DNA of 64,000 nucleotides from Verrucomicrobiota bacterium. Lineage in GTDB: Bacteria > Verrucomicrobiota > Verrucomicrobiia > JADLBR01. The stretch lies in contig JAKQKQ010000187.1 in the NCBI GenBank assembly GCA_029560585.1, positions 1 to 64,000 on the forward strand, given 5' to 3'. The notes beneath the pieces were generated by a model, which made no database searches, was not told the DNA's origin, and saw only the letters and a list, made by a program, of their open reading frames with translations. Positions 7,810 to 16,825 of this stretch are shown in pieces. How positions within the stretch are numbered: position 1 is the stretch's first letter; each line of letters starts with the position of its first letter. The position numbers were made by a program, and so were the translations under genes.

Positions 7810-8889
7810 ATGGAACACCCGCGCCGCACACCAGAGCGGATCCTCGTCATCCGCATGCGATACCTCGGCGATGTCCTGCTGCTCCAACCCGCGCTTCGCG
7901 CGCTGCGCCGGGCATTCCCCTCTGCCGAAATAGACGCCCTGGTGAATGCCGGGACGGAGGTTGCCCTCCACGCTCCCGGTTGCGTCAACGAGATCATCCC
8001 GTGGCCCAGGGGCGACCTCCCCCGTGAACTCCGCACCGTCGCCCACATCCGCTCGCGCCGTTACGACTGGGCCATCGACCTGACCGGAAACGACAGGAGC
8101 GCCATGGTCAGCGTCCTCTCCGGCGCCGCCCTGCGCGCCGGCTACCATCGCCCAAAGCAACCGTGGTTCTTCTGGCGCAATCGCGCCTACAACGTCCGAC
8201 CCCACCACCGCAAACAGAAACCCCATATCATCCTCCAGCACCTCGAACTCCTCGAGGCCTGCGGCGTGCCCCCCGCCGGCACCGATGTCCATCTCGAGGT
8301 GCCACCCGAAAACGCCCGGTGGGCCAAGGGATTCCTCGGCGCCAGATCCGCGACGGGGTCCCCGCCCCTGCTCCATGCCCACCTTGCGTCGCGCGACATG
8401 CGCAAGAGCCTCCCGCCCGACCTCGTCAGGAGAGTCCTCACCACCGTCCTCAGCCGCACGCCCACGACGGTCACCCTCAGCCACGGACCGGCCGCCGAGG
8501 CCGACCACGCCCGAGCCTGCGTCGCCGGCCTGCCCCCCGACCGCATCCGATTGGCCGCCGGACTCACGTGGGGCCAACTCATCTCTCTCATTGATGCCGC
8601 AGATGCCTATTGGGGCGCCGATACCGCACCCATGCATGCGGCCGCCGCCCTCGGCAAACCCCTGCTCGTCCACTTTGGCCCCTCCAACGCCAACCACTGG
8701 CGTCCCCTTCACGACGGCGCGGACGCCACCGTCACCCCTTGCCCCTGCCTAAAATCCGGCCACTGGTCCTGCCCCGAGGGCTCCTCCGGCCGCTGTTTCA
8801 CCGCGCTGGACTCTGTCGCAATATCCGATAAACTTACTTGTTTGCTCGGAAACGCCCGCCTGCCACTGCGGACGGGCTCACCGCGATGA
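7810..8889 (+). CDS. Family 9 glycosyltransferase (heptosyltransferase-like)
   Basis: This protein of about 359 residues resembles ADP-heptose:LPS heptosyltransferases, which build the lipopolysaccharide core at the cytoplasmic face of the inner membrane. The GT9 signatures are present: the N-terminal RILVIRMRYLGDVLLLQPALRALRRAFP, the DLTGNDRSAMVSVLSGA strand-turn, and the C-terminal donor-site region WGADTAPMHAAAALGKPLLVHFGPSNANHWRP. The start may be the ATG at 7810 or a TTG at 7792 that overlaps the stop of the GT2 gene (TTGA). Its stop overlaps the next small gene (ATGA). The exact sugar cannot be read from the sequence. Confidence 0.88.
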   Translation: MEHPRRTPERILVIRMRYLGDVLLLQPALRALRRAFPSAEIDALVNAGTEVALHAPGCVNEIIPWPRGDLPRELRTVAHIRSRRYDWAIDLTGNDRSAMVSVLSGAALRAGYHRPKQPWFFWRNRAYNVRPHHRKQKPHIILQHLELLEACGVPPAGTDVHLEVPPENARWAKGFLGARSATGSPPLLHAHLASRDMRKSLPPDLVRRVLTTVLSRTPTTVTLSHGPAAEADHARACVAGLPPDRIRLAAGLTWGQLISLIDAADAYWGADTAPMHAAAALGKPLLVHFGPSNANHWRPLHDGADATVTPCPCLKSGHWSCPEGSSGRCFTALDSVAISDKLTCLLGNARLPLRTGSPR

Positions 8890-9017
8890 CCGATTCTCCG
8901 CAATCCAAGCAACGGCTATGGGTCCGCCTCTTCCTCCTGGCGGTATTCCTCACCCCCCTCGTGTCTCTCCTGTGCTTTTTCGCACTCCGCATCCTGGGCT
9001 ACCACATCCGGCCATGA
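8886..9017 (+). CDS. 43-residue single-pass membrane peptide
   Basis: ATG at 8886 overlaps the GT9 stop, and the TGA overlaps the kdsD ATG at 9014, so the frame fits exactly between two real genes. The product has a basic N-terminus (QSKQRLWVR), one hydrophobic stretch of about 22 residues (LFLLAVFLTPLVSLLCFFAL) and a short tail RILGYHIRP. That is the layout of a small N-in membrane protein. I do not recognise a family. The double overlap suggests it is co-translated with the envelope genes, perhaps as a partner of the glycosyltransferases. Confidence 0.65.
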   Translation: MTDSPQSKQRLWVRLFLLAVFLTPLVSLLCFFALRILGYHIRP

Positions 9018-10009
9018 GTCCAAAAGTCGGCAACACCTTTGACTGTCAGGCGAAGGCCCGCGACGTGCTCGGAATCGAGATCGAGGGACTCAAGGCCCTT
9101 CGAGCCCGCCTCGGCCCCGAGATCACTCGCGCCATCGGATTGCTCAAAGACAGCCTGGACCGCAGTCACAAGATCATCGCCACCGGCATCGGCAAGTCCG
9201 GCCACGTCGCCGAAAAGGTCGCCGCCACCTTCACCAGCACCGGTGCGCCCTGCGTCTATCTGAATTGCGTCAACGCCGTGCACGGGGACCTCGGCCTCGT
9301 CTCCGAGGGGGACGCCATCCTCATCTTCAGCTACAGCGGAGAAACCGACGAAATCGTGCGCACCCTGCCCGCCCTACGCAGGCCCGGGGTCCAGATCATC
9401 GGCCTCACCGGCGACCCCCGATCCACGGTCGCAAAGAATGCCGATGTCCACCTCGACGTCCGCGTCGAACGCGAGGCCTGTCCTCACAACCTCGCCCCAA
9501 CCGCCAGCACCACCGCCATGATGGCCCTCGGCGACGCCCTCGCCATGGTACTCCTGCAGGCGCGCGGCTTCCGTCGCGAGGACTTCGCGCAGCTCCATCC
9601 CGGCGGCGCCATCGGCCGCAACCTCCTCCTCGGTATCCGCGATGTCATGCGCACCGGCGACCGGATCGCCACCGTCCGCGGCCACCAATCCGTCCTCGAT
9701 GCCGTCAGCGCCATGAACCGGGCGCGCTCCGGCGCCGCCGTGGTCCTCGACGACGGCGGCCACCTCCTCGGCATCTTCACCCAGGGCGACTTCGTCCGAC
9801 ACTACCAGACGGACGCCCAGCTCGGCCGTCGCCAGATCAAGGAGGTCATGACCGCGGACCCGATCGTCGTCCGCGACGACCGCCTTGCCATCGAGGCCGT
9901 CCGCATTTTTGAAAAACATCAGATTGACGATCTCGTCGTCATCGACCAAAAGAGGCGGCTCCTAGGCGTCGTGGACGCCCAGGATCTGACTAAATTCAGG
10001 CTGATCTGA
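9014..10009 (+). CDS. kdsD: Arabinose-5-phosphate isomerase
   Basis: This enzyme interconverts ribulose 5-phosphate and arabinose 5-phosphate, the first step of Kdo synthesis for lipopolysaccharide, in the cytoplasm. The 331-residue product has the KdsD/KpsF architecture. An N-terminal SIS sugar-isomerase domain (about 30-195) contains GIGKSGHVAEKVAATF, SYSGETDEIV and the NLAPTASTTAMMALGDALA region. Two C-terminal CBS domains follow (about 205-330: IRDVMRTGD, GIFTQGDFVRH, IKEVMTADP, GVVDAQDLTKF). I chose ATG 9014 because it overlaps the stop of the small membrane peptide and SIS homology begins soon after. Together with GT2 and GT9 it makes an LPS-related cluster. Confidence 0.95.
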   Translation: MSPKVGNTFDCQAKARDVLGIEIEGLKALRARLGPEITRAIGLLKDSLDRSHKIIATGIGKSGHVAEKVAATFTSTGAPCVYLNCVNAVHGDLGLVSEGDAILIFSYSGETDEIVRTLPALRRPGVQIIGLTGDPRSTVAKNADVHLDVRVEREACPHNLAPTASTTAMMALGDALAMVLLQARGFRREDFAQLHPGGAIGRNLLLGIRDVMRTGDRIATVRGHQSVLDAVSAMNRARSGAAVVLDDGGHLLGIFTQGDFVRHYQTDAQLGRRQIKEVMTADPIVVRDDRLAIEAVRIFEKHQIDDLVVIDQKRRLLGVVDAQDLTKFRLI

Positions 10010-10037
10010 GACCACGGAAACACAGGAAGAGGCATCT

Positions 10038-10598
10038 ATGGCTATCGTCGCGAACAATGTCCGCAAGGGCATGGCTATCAAATACAACAACGACGTCTGC
10101 GTCGTGCTGGAGACCCAGCACCGGACACCCGGGAATCTCCGCGCCTTCGTCCAGATGACGCTGCGCAGCATCAACACCGGAAAATCTTCGGTGCAGCGCT
10201 TCAGCAGCACGGAGAAAGTGGACGAAGTCCTGCTGAGCCGACAGAAACTCGAGTTCAGCTACGCCGACCAGTCCGGCTACCACTTCATCGACCCCAACTC
10301 TTTCGAGACCATCACCCTCAACGACGAGATCATCGGCGACGCAAAGAGCTACCTCGTGGAGAATACGCCGGTCGATGTCCTGCTCGTCGAGGGCCGCGCC
10401 GTCTCTATCGAGTTGCCCCCGACTGTCACCCTCACGGTGACCGAATCGGCCGAGGGCATCCGCGGCGACTCCGCGAACAACGTCATGAAGCCGGCCAAAC
10501 TCGAAACCGGCATCGAGATCCAGGTCCCCCTCTTCATCAAGGAGGGCGAGAAGCTCATCGTCGACACCCGCGAGGGCAAGTACATGAGCCGGGCCTGA
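10038..10598 (+). CDS. efp: Elongation factor P without the usual loop lysine
   Basis: EF-P binds stalled ribosomes between the P and E sites and helps form bonds at polyproline stretches. The 186-residue product has all three beta-barrel domains (KOW-like about 1-65, OB about 66-128, C-terminal OB about 130-186, ending in the conserved LFIKEGEKLIVDTREGKYMSR). The domain-I tip reads RTPGNLRAF. Aligned to E. coli KPGKGQAF, the modified lysine (K34) is Asn33. A ribosome site AGGAAGAGG lies about 6 bases before the ATG. The gene is 28 bases after kdsD. The loop is the odd part: it cannot take the lysine-based modification known from the EpmA/EpmB pathway. Confidence 0.95.
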   Translation: MAIVANNVRKGMAIKYNNDVCVVLETQHRTPGNLRAFVQMTLRSINTGKSSVQRFSSTEKVDEVLLSRQKLEFSYADQSGYHFIDPNSFETITLNDEIIGDAKSYLVENTPVDVLLVEGRAVSIELPPTVTLTVTESAEGIRGDSANNVMKPAKLETGIEIQVPLFIKEGEKLIVDTREGKYMSRA

Positions 10599-10766
10599 CG
10601 CGAAGATTCGGGTGCGCGAATGCAGGACCCTGCTTGCAGGTGATTCAGATCGCGCGCAAGCGCGCCCCCACGTTTCATTTCCATGCCGAGGCGACGAGCG
10701 TTTGCGGCGTGTCGATCGCCCGCCTTCCGTCTTGACACCGATCGCCCCCCGCGCGTGCAATCGCGC

Positions 10767-12218
10767 ATGACAACGCATTCGACGGGACTGCTTCTTGGAC
10801 TCCTTCTTTGCGCGGCGGCGGCGCCTTGTGCGGAACCCGGCAACCCGGCCCAGTTCCGCGCGGGTGCCGCAGCGAGCAACATAACGCCCCCCCTCGGCAA
10901 AGATATCATCGGTGGTTTTCACCCCTTCCCATCGAAACAGATCCACGACCAGCTCTGGGCCCGCTGTCTCGTGCTCGACGACGGCCGCACGCGCATCGGG
11001 CTGGTCGTCTGCGACATCCTCGGGCTGGCCCAGCCCCTGTGCGCGGAGGCGCGGCGCCTCGCGGAAGAACAATCGGGCATGCCCCAGGCCAACCTCCTGA
11101 TATCGGCCACACACACCCACTCCGCATCTAGCGCCCTCGGTACCAATCGCTTCGCCGCAAAACCCGACCTCGATGAATACCAGCGCTTTGTCGCGGGGCG
11201 TATCGCCGACAGCGTCCGCTGCGCCATCGCCAATCTGGCGCCGGCACAGGTCGGCTGGACCACCGCGCAGGAACCGCGCCACGTCTTCAACCGCCGCTGG
11301 TTCATGAAACCCGGCTCCATCCCCCCGGGACCCCTCGGCACGCAGGATCAGGTGAAAATGAACCCGCCCCGCCGCAGTCCAGATCTCGTGAAACCCGCCG
11401 GCCCCACCGATCCCGAGATCTGCGTCCTCGCGGTCCGCTCGCCCGAGGGCCGCCCCATCGCGCTCATGGCAAACTACTCCCTCCACTACGTCGGCGGAGT
11501 CGGGGCAGGCGACATCTCCGCAGACTACTACGGCATGTTCTGCGACCGCATCCAGCAACTCCTCGGCGCCGACCGCCTCGATCCCCCCTTCGTCGCCGTC
11601 CTCAGCAATGGCACTAGCGGCAATATCAATAACATCGATTTCACCAAGCCCTCCGAAAAGTTGCCGCCCTACGCCCGCATGCGCGAGGTCGCCAACGACG
11701 TCGCCCAGGACGTCCATTCCGCGTATGGCACCATCCAATGGCACGATTCAGCGCCCCTGGCCGCCGCAATCGCAGAACCCGATATCGCCTTCCGCCACCC
11801 GACCCCGGAGGATATCGGGCGGGCCAAGGCCATCCTGGCCCGCCGCGACCCGGCATCCAAGAAACCCGCCCCGCTCGAAGAGATCTACGCCGACCGCACG
11901 CTCAAGGTGGCCGAGAGCCCGGACCGCGCCCCCATCCGGCTCCAGGCATTGCGCGTCGGAGATCTCGCGATCGGCACCATCCCCTGCGAGGTGTTCGTTG
12001 AGACCGGCCTCGAGCTCAAACGCAAGAGCCCGTTCAAACCCACTTTCGTCGTCTCGCTGGCGCAAGGTTACTTCGGCTACCTCCCAACGCCGGAACACCA
12101 TCGCCTCGGCGGCTACGAGACGTGGCTCGGCACCAACCGCCTCGAGATCGAGGCCGAACCCAAAATCGCCACCGCTCTCCTCGGCCTCTTCGCGCGACTG
12201 AAGGACGATGTGAGATGA
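10767..12218 (+). CDS. Exported neutral/alkaline ceramidase-like hydrolase
   Basis: This 483-residue protein has a clear signal peptide (STGLLLGLLLCAAAAPCA). The mature part opens with AGAAASNITPPLGKDIIGGF, the hallmark of the neutral ceramidase N-terminal family, followed by HDQLWARCLVLDDG, GLVVCDILGL and the metal-site-like ISATHTHSASSALG. Family members are zinc amidases. Many bacterial relatives near sulfatases and glycosidases have no proven substrate, so ceramide should not be assumed. I chose ATG 10767 because it gives the signal peptide. The gene stands alone on the plus strand, 168 bases after efp, with repeats downstream. Confidence 0.8.
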   Translation: MTTHSTGLLLGLLLCAAAAPCAEPGNPAQFRAGAAASNITPPLGKDIIGGFHPFPSKQIHDQLWARCLVLDDGRTRIGLVVCDILGLAQPLCAEARRLAEEQSGMPQANLLISATHTHSASSALGTNRFAAKPDLDEYQRFVAGRIADSVRCAIANLAPAQVGWTTAQEPRHVFNRRWFMKPGSIPPGPLGTQDQVKMNPPRRSPDLVKPAGPTDPEICVLAVRSPEGRPIALMANYSLHYVGGVGAGDISADYYGMFCDRIQQLLGADRLDPPFVAVLSNGTSGNINNIDFTKPSEKLPPYARMREVANDVAQDVHSAYGTIQWHDSAPLAAAIAEPDIAFRHPTPEDIGRAKAILARRDPASKKPAPLEEIYADRTLKVAESPDRAPIRLQALRVGDLAIGTIPCEVFVETGLELKRKSPFKPTFVVSLAQGYFGYLPTPEHHRLGGYETWLGTNRLEIEAEPKIATALLGLFARLKDDVR

Positions 12219-12265
12219 CCCCCTGGCGAGTGCCACGGCCGATCAAAACACCGAACCGCAAGATG

Positions 12266-12447
12266 TAGCCGAACGCGTGAGCGTTTGGCCCGCCTGCCAG
12301 CCGCCAATCGCCGCAGCCGATCGGCTCTACGGCTTTTGCCTGATTCCAAGTCACATTCCATGCCCCGCGCGGCAGGGCACCTCCGCCCGATGAAAACATA
12401 GCCGAGGTCGTGAGGCCTTGGCCGCCAAACACTCATGCGTTCGGCTA
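12266..12447. repeat. Hairpin-containing repeat with 11-bp inverted ends
   Basis: The ends TAGCCGAACGC (12266-12276) and GCGTTCGGCTA (12437-12447) are perfect inverted repeats. Inside are two related hairpins: GCCGAACGC-GTGA-GCGTTTGGC (12268-12289) and GCCGAGGTC-GTGA-GGCCTTGGC (12401-12422). There is no reading frame of note. It looks like a small non-coding mobile element or a composite of extragenic palindromes, and it fills the gap 12219-12594 between the ceramidase-like gene and the next repeat. Confidence 0.55.
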
Positions 12448-12594
12448 CTAAAATTCTCAATTCAGACTGCGCGCCAAAGCCACGCGCAATGGCAGAAACC
12501 CTGTGACCATTCGGCCTGAGTAAGTCGAAGGCCGCCATCGCCTCCGCCCGGTCTCGCGTCAGTTGCGTGGCGCAGTGACGGGACACGCATGGCC

Positions 12595-12823
12595 CTAACC
12601 CGGATATTTCACAGCCTTGCGGGCTGTGAAATTCCGGGCTCTGGGAAAACCGCGCCATGGGAGCCATTTATTGGGAAAGGTCTGGCAAAGACTGGGATTT
12701 TTCGCGGTTGCAGAGTGTGTTTCGCGGACCGGTGGCACAAGACCCTCCAAAATCGCGTTTTTCGGAGCGCGGTTTTCCTTTGAGCCTGCATGTTTCACGC
12801 GGAAGCGTGAAATATGCAGGCTA
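12595..12823. mobile_element. Hairpin-bounded repeat element, copy 1
   Basis: This is a non-coding unit of about 229 bases nearly identical in order and length to 24764-24991. The left end is an imperfect hairpin (12599-12638, arms with CCCGGA and TTTCACAGCC). The right end is an 18-bp stem with a GGAA loop (12783-12822, AGCCTGCATGTTTCACGC and its complement with one wobble). The middle carries CCTCCAAAATCGCGTTTTTCGG and CATTTATTGGGAAAG in both copies. Subterminal hairpins at both ends without terminal inverted repeats resemble non-autonomous IS200/IS605-type units, though no transposase is present. Its last three bases, CTA, are the TAG stop of the minus-strand gene 12821-14065. Confidence 0.7.
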
Positions 12824-14065
12824 ACGCGACGGGTATGGCCCGAAGATCTTGGTCACGCGATGGCTCTCGGAGGCATCATCGACGATGACGACGCGGTACT
12901 CGCCGCCGCCCGGCGAAACGCGCAGCACGATGTGGCCCCGGTCGCTCGCCAGCTTGTCGATGCCACCTATGACCACCCGCGTCGCCTCATGCACGTCCGT
13001 GGCAAACACCTCGCGAGGACCCGGGTAGAGTCGCCGCGACTGCAGGCGCTGCCACACCCTCTGGGTCGGATGGCCGGCATCCCACACCGAGATGATCCAA
13101 ACCCGCGGGCGCAGCACACCGATAAGAAATGCGTTTTGCGAATCGATATACCCGTGGTGATCCACGACCGCCGCCTCCACCGGCCCCACGGCCATGGCCA
13201 CCGGCGTTTCGACGTCGTGCCACTCCGGATAGCCCTCGGCCGGAACCCCCGGAATATCGGCGCCATTGAAATAATCGAATTTGCCATAGCTCAGGCGGAA
13301 TGATGTGCCGCACATATTCTCGTGCGGCCAGTCCGCGCGCGGCACTCCCTCGAGCGGGGGAAAATGGTTTCGCGTCTCCGTGCCCACCCCTGTCCAGATC
13401 TCGCCGTCAACCCCGATGTTTCGGAACTCGAAATTGGGGTATCTCTTGGGATCGCGGCACAGCACGACCTGGTCGCTCCGACCCGGCGCAAATCGTTGCA
13501 CCTCCATGCCGTTGTTCTCGGCCTGCCATTTCAAAAAAGCGCGGTAGTTCTCCATGAATCCGACCTTGACCGGCTCCGGATATTTATAATCCGGCCAACC
13601 GCGGTCGATCATCTTGCCAATCCGGAACTCGTCTCCAACCCGCGTCAGGCCCGAGAGCTTGTAGGCGCCGCTCTTGGACATGTACAAAACGTCCGACGCG
13701 TTGCCCATGTGGTCGTCGTGGAAGTGCGTCGCCAGCGCATAGTCCAGCGACGGTTTCGGATCATTCCGAAGCGCGTGGCGGATGTAGCGCGCTATCCACT
13801 CCCCCGCAGGCCGCGTGCCATCCGGCCGATCCGGCGTGTGGCGGGGTGTTTTTTGCCCGAGTTCCCCGGCGTCCACCAAGAGGGTGGTCCCATCGGGAAA
13901 CACGTGCAGGGCCGAATTGCCGCGCCCGGTGCTGATCTGATGGATGTCGAGCATCCCCGGCTGCCAGGGCGCAATCTCCTGGCCAACGACATCCTCCGCG
14001 CGACCCGCGGCCGTCGCCATCGCGAGAAGCGCCACCCACACAATGCCATATCTCATCTTCATCAT
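12821..14065 (-). CDS. Exported metallo-beta-lactamase-fold hydrolase
   Basis: This 414-residue protein has a signal peptide (IVWVALLAMATAAGRA) and a metallo-beta-lactamase fold. Visible motifs are TTLLVDAGELG (about 61-70) and the metal-binding HFHDDH at 114-119, with more His/Asp ligands further on (VVDHHGYID). This layout resembles the ComEC/Rec2-like exported beta-lactamase proteins of unknown substrate. The stop TAG is supplied by the edge of repeat copy 1, so the present C-terminus (KIFGPYPSR) may differ from the ancestral one. It starts 13 bases after the nitrilase-like gene and is the last gene of the operon running from 16648. Confidence 0.8.
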   Translation of the reverse strand: MMKMRYGIVWVALLAMATAAGRAEDVVGQEIAPWQPGMLDIHQISTGRGNSALHVFPDGTTLLVDAGELGQKTPRHTPDRPDGTRPAGEWIARYIRHALRNDPKPSLDYALATHFHDDHMGNASDVLYMSKSGAYKLSGLTRVGDEFRIGKMIDRGWPDYKYPEPVKVGFMENYRAFLKWQAENNGMEVQRFAPGRSDQVVLCRDPKRYPNFEFRNIGVDGEIWTGVGTETRNHFPPLEGVPRADWPHENMCGTSFRLSYGKFDYFNGADIPGVPAEGYPEWHDVETPVAMAVGPVEAAVVDHHGYIDSQNAFLIGVLRPRVWIISVWDAGHPTQRVWQRLQSRRLYPGPREVFATDVHEATRVVIGGIDKLASDRGHIVLRVSPGGGEYRVVIVDDASESHRVTKIFGPYPSR

Positions 14066-14078
14066 GGGTCCCCTGTCG

Positions 14079-15500
14079 TTACCTCAAGCCACCAAGATTC
14101 GCCTGATCGGTGAACGCGCCGTAGAGATGCGGGCGGCGCTGGAGCCAGTTCACGTCGCGGAAGCAGCCGCCCTGCCAGATGCGATACCCATCGTCGAGCG
14201 CCACCTCCGCTGCGATGAAATCGCGGTCACCGTCGTTCCAGGCCAGCATCTCGCCCTTGCGGTCCACTATGCAACTGCCCAGCGCGTTGTTGCGCGATAC
14301 GATCATGCAGAGCTGGTTGTCCATCGCGTGGGTGCGCATGATCGCCCTCCAGCGATCCTCGCTGTAGATCGGCGTTCCACGGCTCCAGCGATCGGCCCGA
14401 TGGTCGCCCATGATCGGCAGCAGCAGGAAATCCGCGCCGTTGAGGCCGACCATGCGGGAGGACTCCGCGGCCGAACTGTCCATGCAGATATTGCAACCGA
14501 TGCGCCCCACCTCGGTGTCGAAAACCGGAAAACCGTCCCCCGGCAGGACGCCGGAAACGTCCTCGCCACCGGCCGCCAGGTGGACCTTGTGATAACGCCC
14601 ATCGATGCCTCCGGTCGGCCCGATCAGCACGACGCTGTTGCGCACCGCGTCGCCTTCGCGCTCGAGCATCCCCAGCGCGATGCGCGCCCGATGCTTGCGG
14701 GCGATCGCCGCGAACGCCTCGGTCTCCGGTCCCGGCGCGGGCACGGCCAGATCAAGCGAATCGCCGGGCACGCCCCATTGCAGGGCGATCTCCGGCAGCA
14801 CGATGAGCTGCGGCCGACACCGCTGGCAGGCCGCCTCGCAGAGATTCCCGTAGAACGTGATGCTGTCCTGCATCGACTTGAACTGCGGCTGCCGACCGTG
14901 GGTTTGGCCCGTCACCACGCACACGCTAACGGATGGTCGCTCTGCCAGCGCCGTGCCCGCGGCCACGACGCGCGGCGCCCCCCAGAGCGTTTCGCCGGTG
15001 GCGGTCCAGCGCAGGGAGCAGCGGAGGGTGAGTTGGCGGGCACCATCGGGCGCGACCACTTTGCGCGAGAACCGCATGCGGTCCGCACCGGCCGCCTCTG
15101 GCAAAAGGAGGTCCCAGATCGCGTCCGGCCGTTCCTTGTCCGCCGCCGGTGCGCCCCAGATCGCCATGCACTGCAACACGTCGCGCGGCACCGCAAGGCC
15201 CTGGTGCCGGGCCTCGATCGCAATCCCGTAACTCTGGCCGGGCGCAATCCCATCATAGCGCCATTGCCAGCCGCCGCTGCAGGTGCGCGTGCCGTTCGCG
15301 GCCACGACGAATGCCTCACCGCGCCTCGCGGTTTTCGGCGCGGCCTTTGGATGCGGCGCCCACGGCTCGGATGCGCCCAGCTCCGCCCCGGTCTCCACGG
15401 CGCGCGAAACCGCAGGCGCCATCGCGCCGCCAACCACCGCGGCCGCCCCGGCCAGGAAACCCCGCCGGGACAAGGACAGCTTCGGATCCATCGAGTTCAT
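14079..15500 (-). CDS. Tat-exported carbon-nitrogen hydrolase (nitrilase superfamily)
   Basis: This 473-residue protein hydrolyses C-N bonds of an unknown amide, ureide or nitrile. The catalytic triad is visible: Glu237 in VLPEIAL, Lys305 in RYHKVHLA and Cys339 in CNICMDSS. An extra domain of about 150 residues (40-190), probably beta-rich, precedes it. The N-terminus SLSRRGFLAGAA is a twin-arginine signal, so the folded enzyme should be exported. I chose ATG 15500, 9 codons before the twin arginines; the frame is open far upstream but that part lies across the neighbouring URO-D gene. It lies between the URO-D-like and metallo-beta-lactamase-like genes in one operon. Confidence 0.85.
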   Translation of the reverse strand: MNSMDPKLSLSRRGFLAGAAAVVGGAMAPAVSRAVETGAELGASEPWAPHPKAAPKTARRGEAFVVAANGTRTCSGGWQWRYDGIAPGQSYGIAIEARHQGLAVPRDVLQCMAIWGAPAADKERPDAIWDLLLPEAAGADRMRFSRKVVAPDGARQLTLRCSLRWTATGETLWGAPRVVAAGTALAERPSVSVCVVTGQTHGRQPQFKSMQDSITFYGNLCEAACQRCRPQLIVLPEIALQWGVPGDSLDLAVPAPGPETEAFAAIARKHRARIALGMLEREGDAVRNSVVLIGPTGGIDGRYHKVHLAAGGEDVSGVLPGDGFPVFDTEVGRIGCNICMDSSAAESSRMVGLNGADFLLLPIMGDHRADRWSRGTPIYSEDRWRAIMRTHAMDNQLCMIVSRNNALGSCIVDRKGEMLAWNDGDRDFIAAEVALDDGYRIWQGGCFRDVNWLQRRPHLYGAFTDQANLGGLR

Positions 15501-15616
15501 TTGGATATCCTCACACGAAATCGCGGCGAACCACAGCCAATTCCATGAATGGTTGCGGACCCCGCCGACGGGTTCCCCGATCCAAAGTGCCGACAGATTC
15601 GAATCGCCGCCGTATT

Positions 15617-16648
15617 TCAGTACCCACCGAACTCGTGGCACGCGCGGACCATCGCGACGAAATTCTCCGGGGCACACGAGGAGTGGATGCTGTTCGACGA
15701 AGTCAGGATGTACCCGCCGCCGGGCGCGGCGTCGGCGATGGCCTGACGCACCGCCGCGCGCACCTCCTCCGGTGTCCCGTGCGGCAAGAGATGCGCGCAG
15801 TCGATGTTGCCGGTGATGCAGACCCGGTCGCCATACAATCGCTTCACCTTCGCCAGCTCCATGCCGGCGACCGGCTCGATGGGATTGATGCCGTCGGGGC
15901 CCGCCGAGACGATCATGTCCAACAGCGGGTAGAGATCGCCATCGGAATGCTTGATGCACAGGGCGCCCTCATCGTGGATCATGGCGATCATCCGCTTCAG
16001 CGGCGGCAGGATGAACCGCCGGAACAATTCGGGACTCATCATGGGCCCATTGTTGCCGGCGTAGTCGTCGCCCAGGATAATCACCTCCGCCCCGGCCCGG
16101 ATCGCCCGCTGCACGATCCGCATGTTGCAGCGCAAAACCTTCTCCATCGTGACTTCGACGAGCTCCGGCTCCGCCAACATGTTCATCAGGATGTTGTCCA
16201 GGCCCATCAGGTAGGCCGACCACATGAACGCGGCGCGATGATGAAAGCAGATCGCCCGCCTGCCCTTGTATCTGGCGACGAGGTCCGGCAACTTCCCAAG
16301 ACGACCCGGTGCCTCGGGATCCGGCGGCGTGTGGGCGCGGGCGTCGTCGATCGTCGCGATGGGGCCCCGGTGCGGATGCGCCACCGCCTCCGGACTCTCC
16401 TTATAGGTCACGCCCCACTCGTCCACGAAGGAGCCGTCGGGACTCCGGCTGACGACATCAAACCTCGCCCCGCAGCCAACGCCATCCATGTCCAGCCGGT
16501 CCATGCAGTCGGCCACGTCGCGGCAGCCCGGCACCGCGGCGCGCGCGACCTTCTCGTCCACGACGAATTCGATGACCGGCACCCGGTCGGGCTGGCGTCG
16601 CCTCAGCGCCGCGTGGACGCGCTCGACGGAGTTCATGGGCGGGCTCAT
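15617..16648 (-). CDS. URO-D-like protein (methyltransferase-type), copy 1
   Basis: This 343-residue cytoplasmic protein belongs to the uroporphyrinogen decarboxylase superfamily. It resembles the MtaA/CmuA-type methylcobamide:CoM methyltransferase branch more than true HemE: it opens with SVERVHAALRRRQPDRVPV, has AEVIILGDDYAGNNGPMMSPELFRRFILPPLKRMI, and ends with GGYILTSSNSIHSSCAPENF. The central CIKHSDGDLYPLLDMIVSAGPDGINPIEP strand is typical of that branch. The ATG at 16648 is preferred, and a TTG two codons upstream is possible. It is the first gene of an operon with a nitrilase and an MBL protein. The palindromic operator 16668-16683 sits 20 bases before the start. Confidence 0.85.
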   Translation of the reverse strand: MSPPMNSVERVHAALRRRQPDRVPVIEFVVDEKVARAAVPGCRDVADCMDRLDMDGVGCGARFDVVSRSPDGSFVDEWGVTYKESPEAVAHPHRGPIATIDDARAHTPPDPEAPGRLGKLPDLVARYKGRRAICFHHRAAFMWSAYLMGLDNILMNMLAEPELVEVTMEKVLRCNMRIVQRAIRAGAEVIILGDDYAGNNGPMMSPELFRRFILPPLKRMIAMIHDEGALCIKHSDGDLYPLLDMIVSAGPDGINPIEPVAGMELAKVKRLYGDRVCITGNIDCAHLLPHGTPEEVRAAVRQAIADAAPGGGYILTSSNSIHSSCAPENFVAMVRACHEFGGY

Positions 16649-16667
16649 GCTCAAGGTTGCTGCCTGT

Positions 16668-16683
16668 TACTGATATATCAGTA
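16668..16683. promoter_or_regulatory. Palindromic operator, site 1 of the predicted GntR regulon
   Basis: TACTGATATATCAGTA is a perfect 16-base palindrome in the divergent gap between the URO-D-like operon (start 16648, minus) and the permease (start 16826, plus). Its 14-base core recurs exactly at 49834-49847 beside the GntR/FCD gene. FadR-subfamily repressors bind short palindromes of this kind. At 20 bases from the URO-D start, it would block that promoter or the leader. Effect on the permease is less sure. Confidence 0.7.
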
Positions 16684-16825
16684 TCTGATCGGATATGCGA
16701 TGGCCCCGGGCGTGTCAATGCCATTCCTGGGCCGGGGGCCACCAAACCGATATGCCCGCCCGAGATCGCCATTGCCGCGACCGTTGCACCCGGCAGAATG
16801 CGCACGCGCCAATGGCCGCGGGTAT

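Noticed and set aside
9265-9912. Arg/Pro-rich plus-strand frame inside kdsD
   Set aside because: It is an out-of-frame shadow of the SIS and CBS domains in GC-rich DNA.
15149-16825. Plus-strand open frame upstream of the TauE/SafE permease
   Set aside because: It is antisense to the nitrilase-like and URO-D-like genes and has no family resemblance; only the part from 16826 is a permease.
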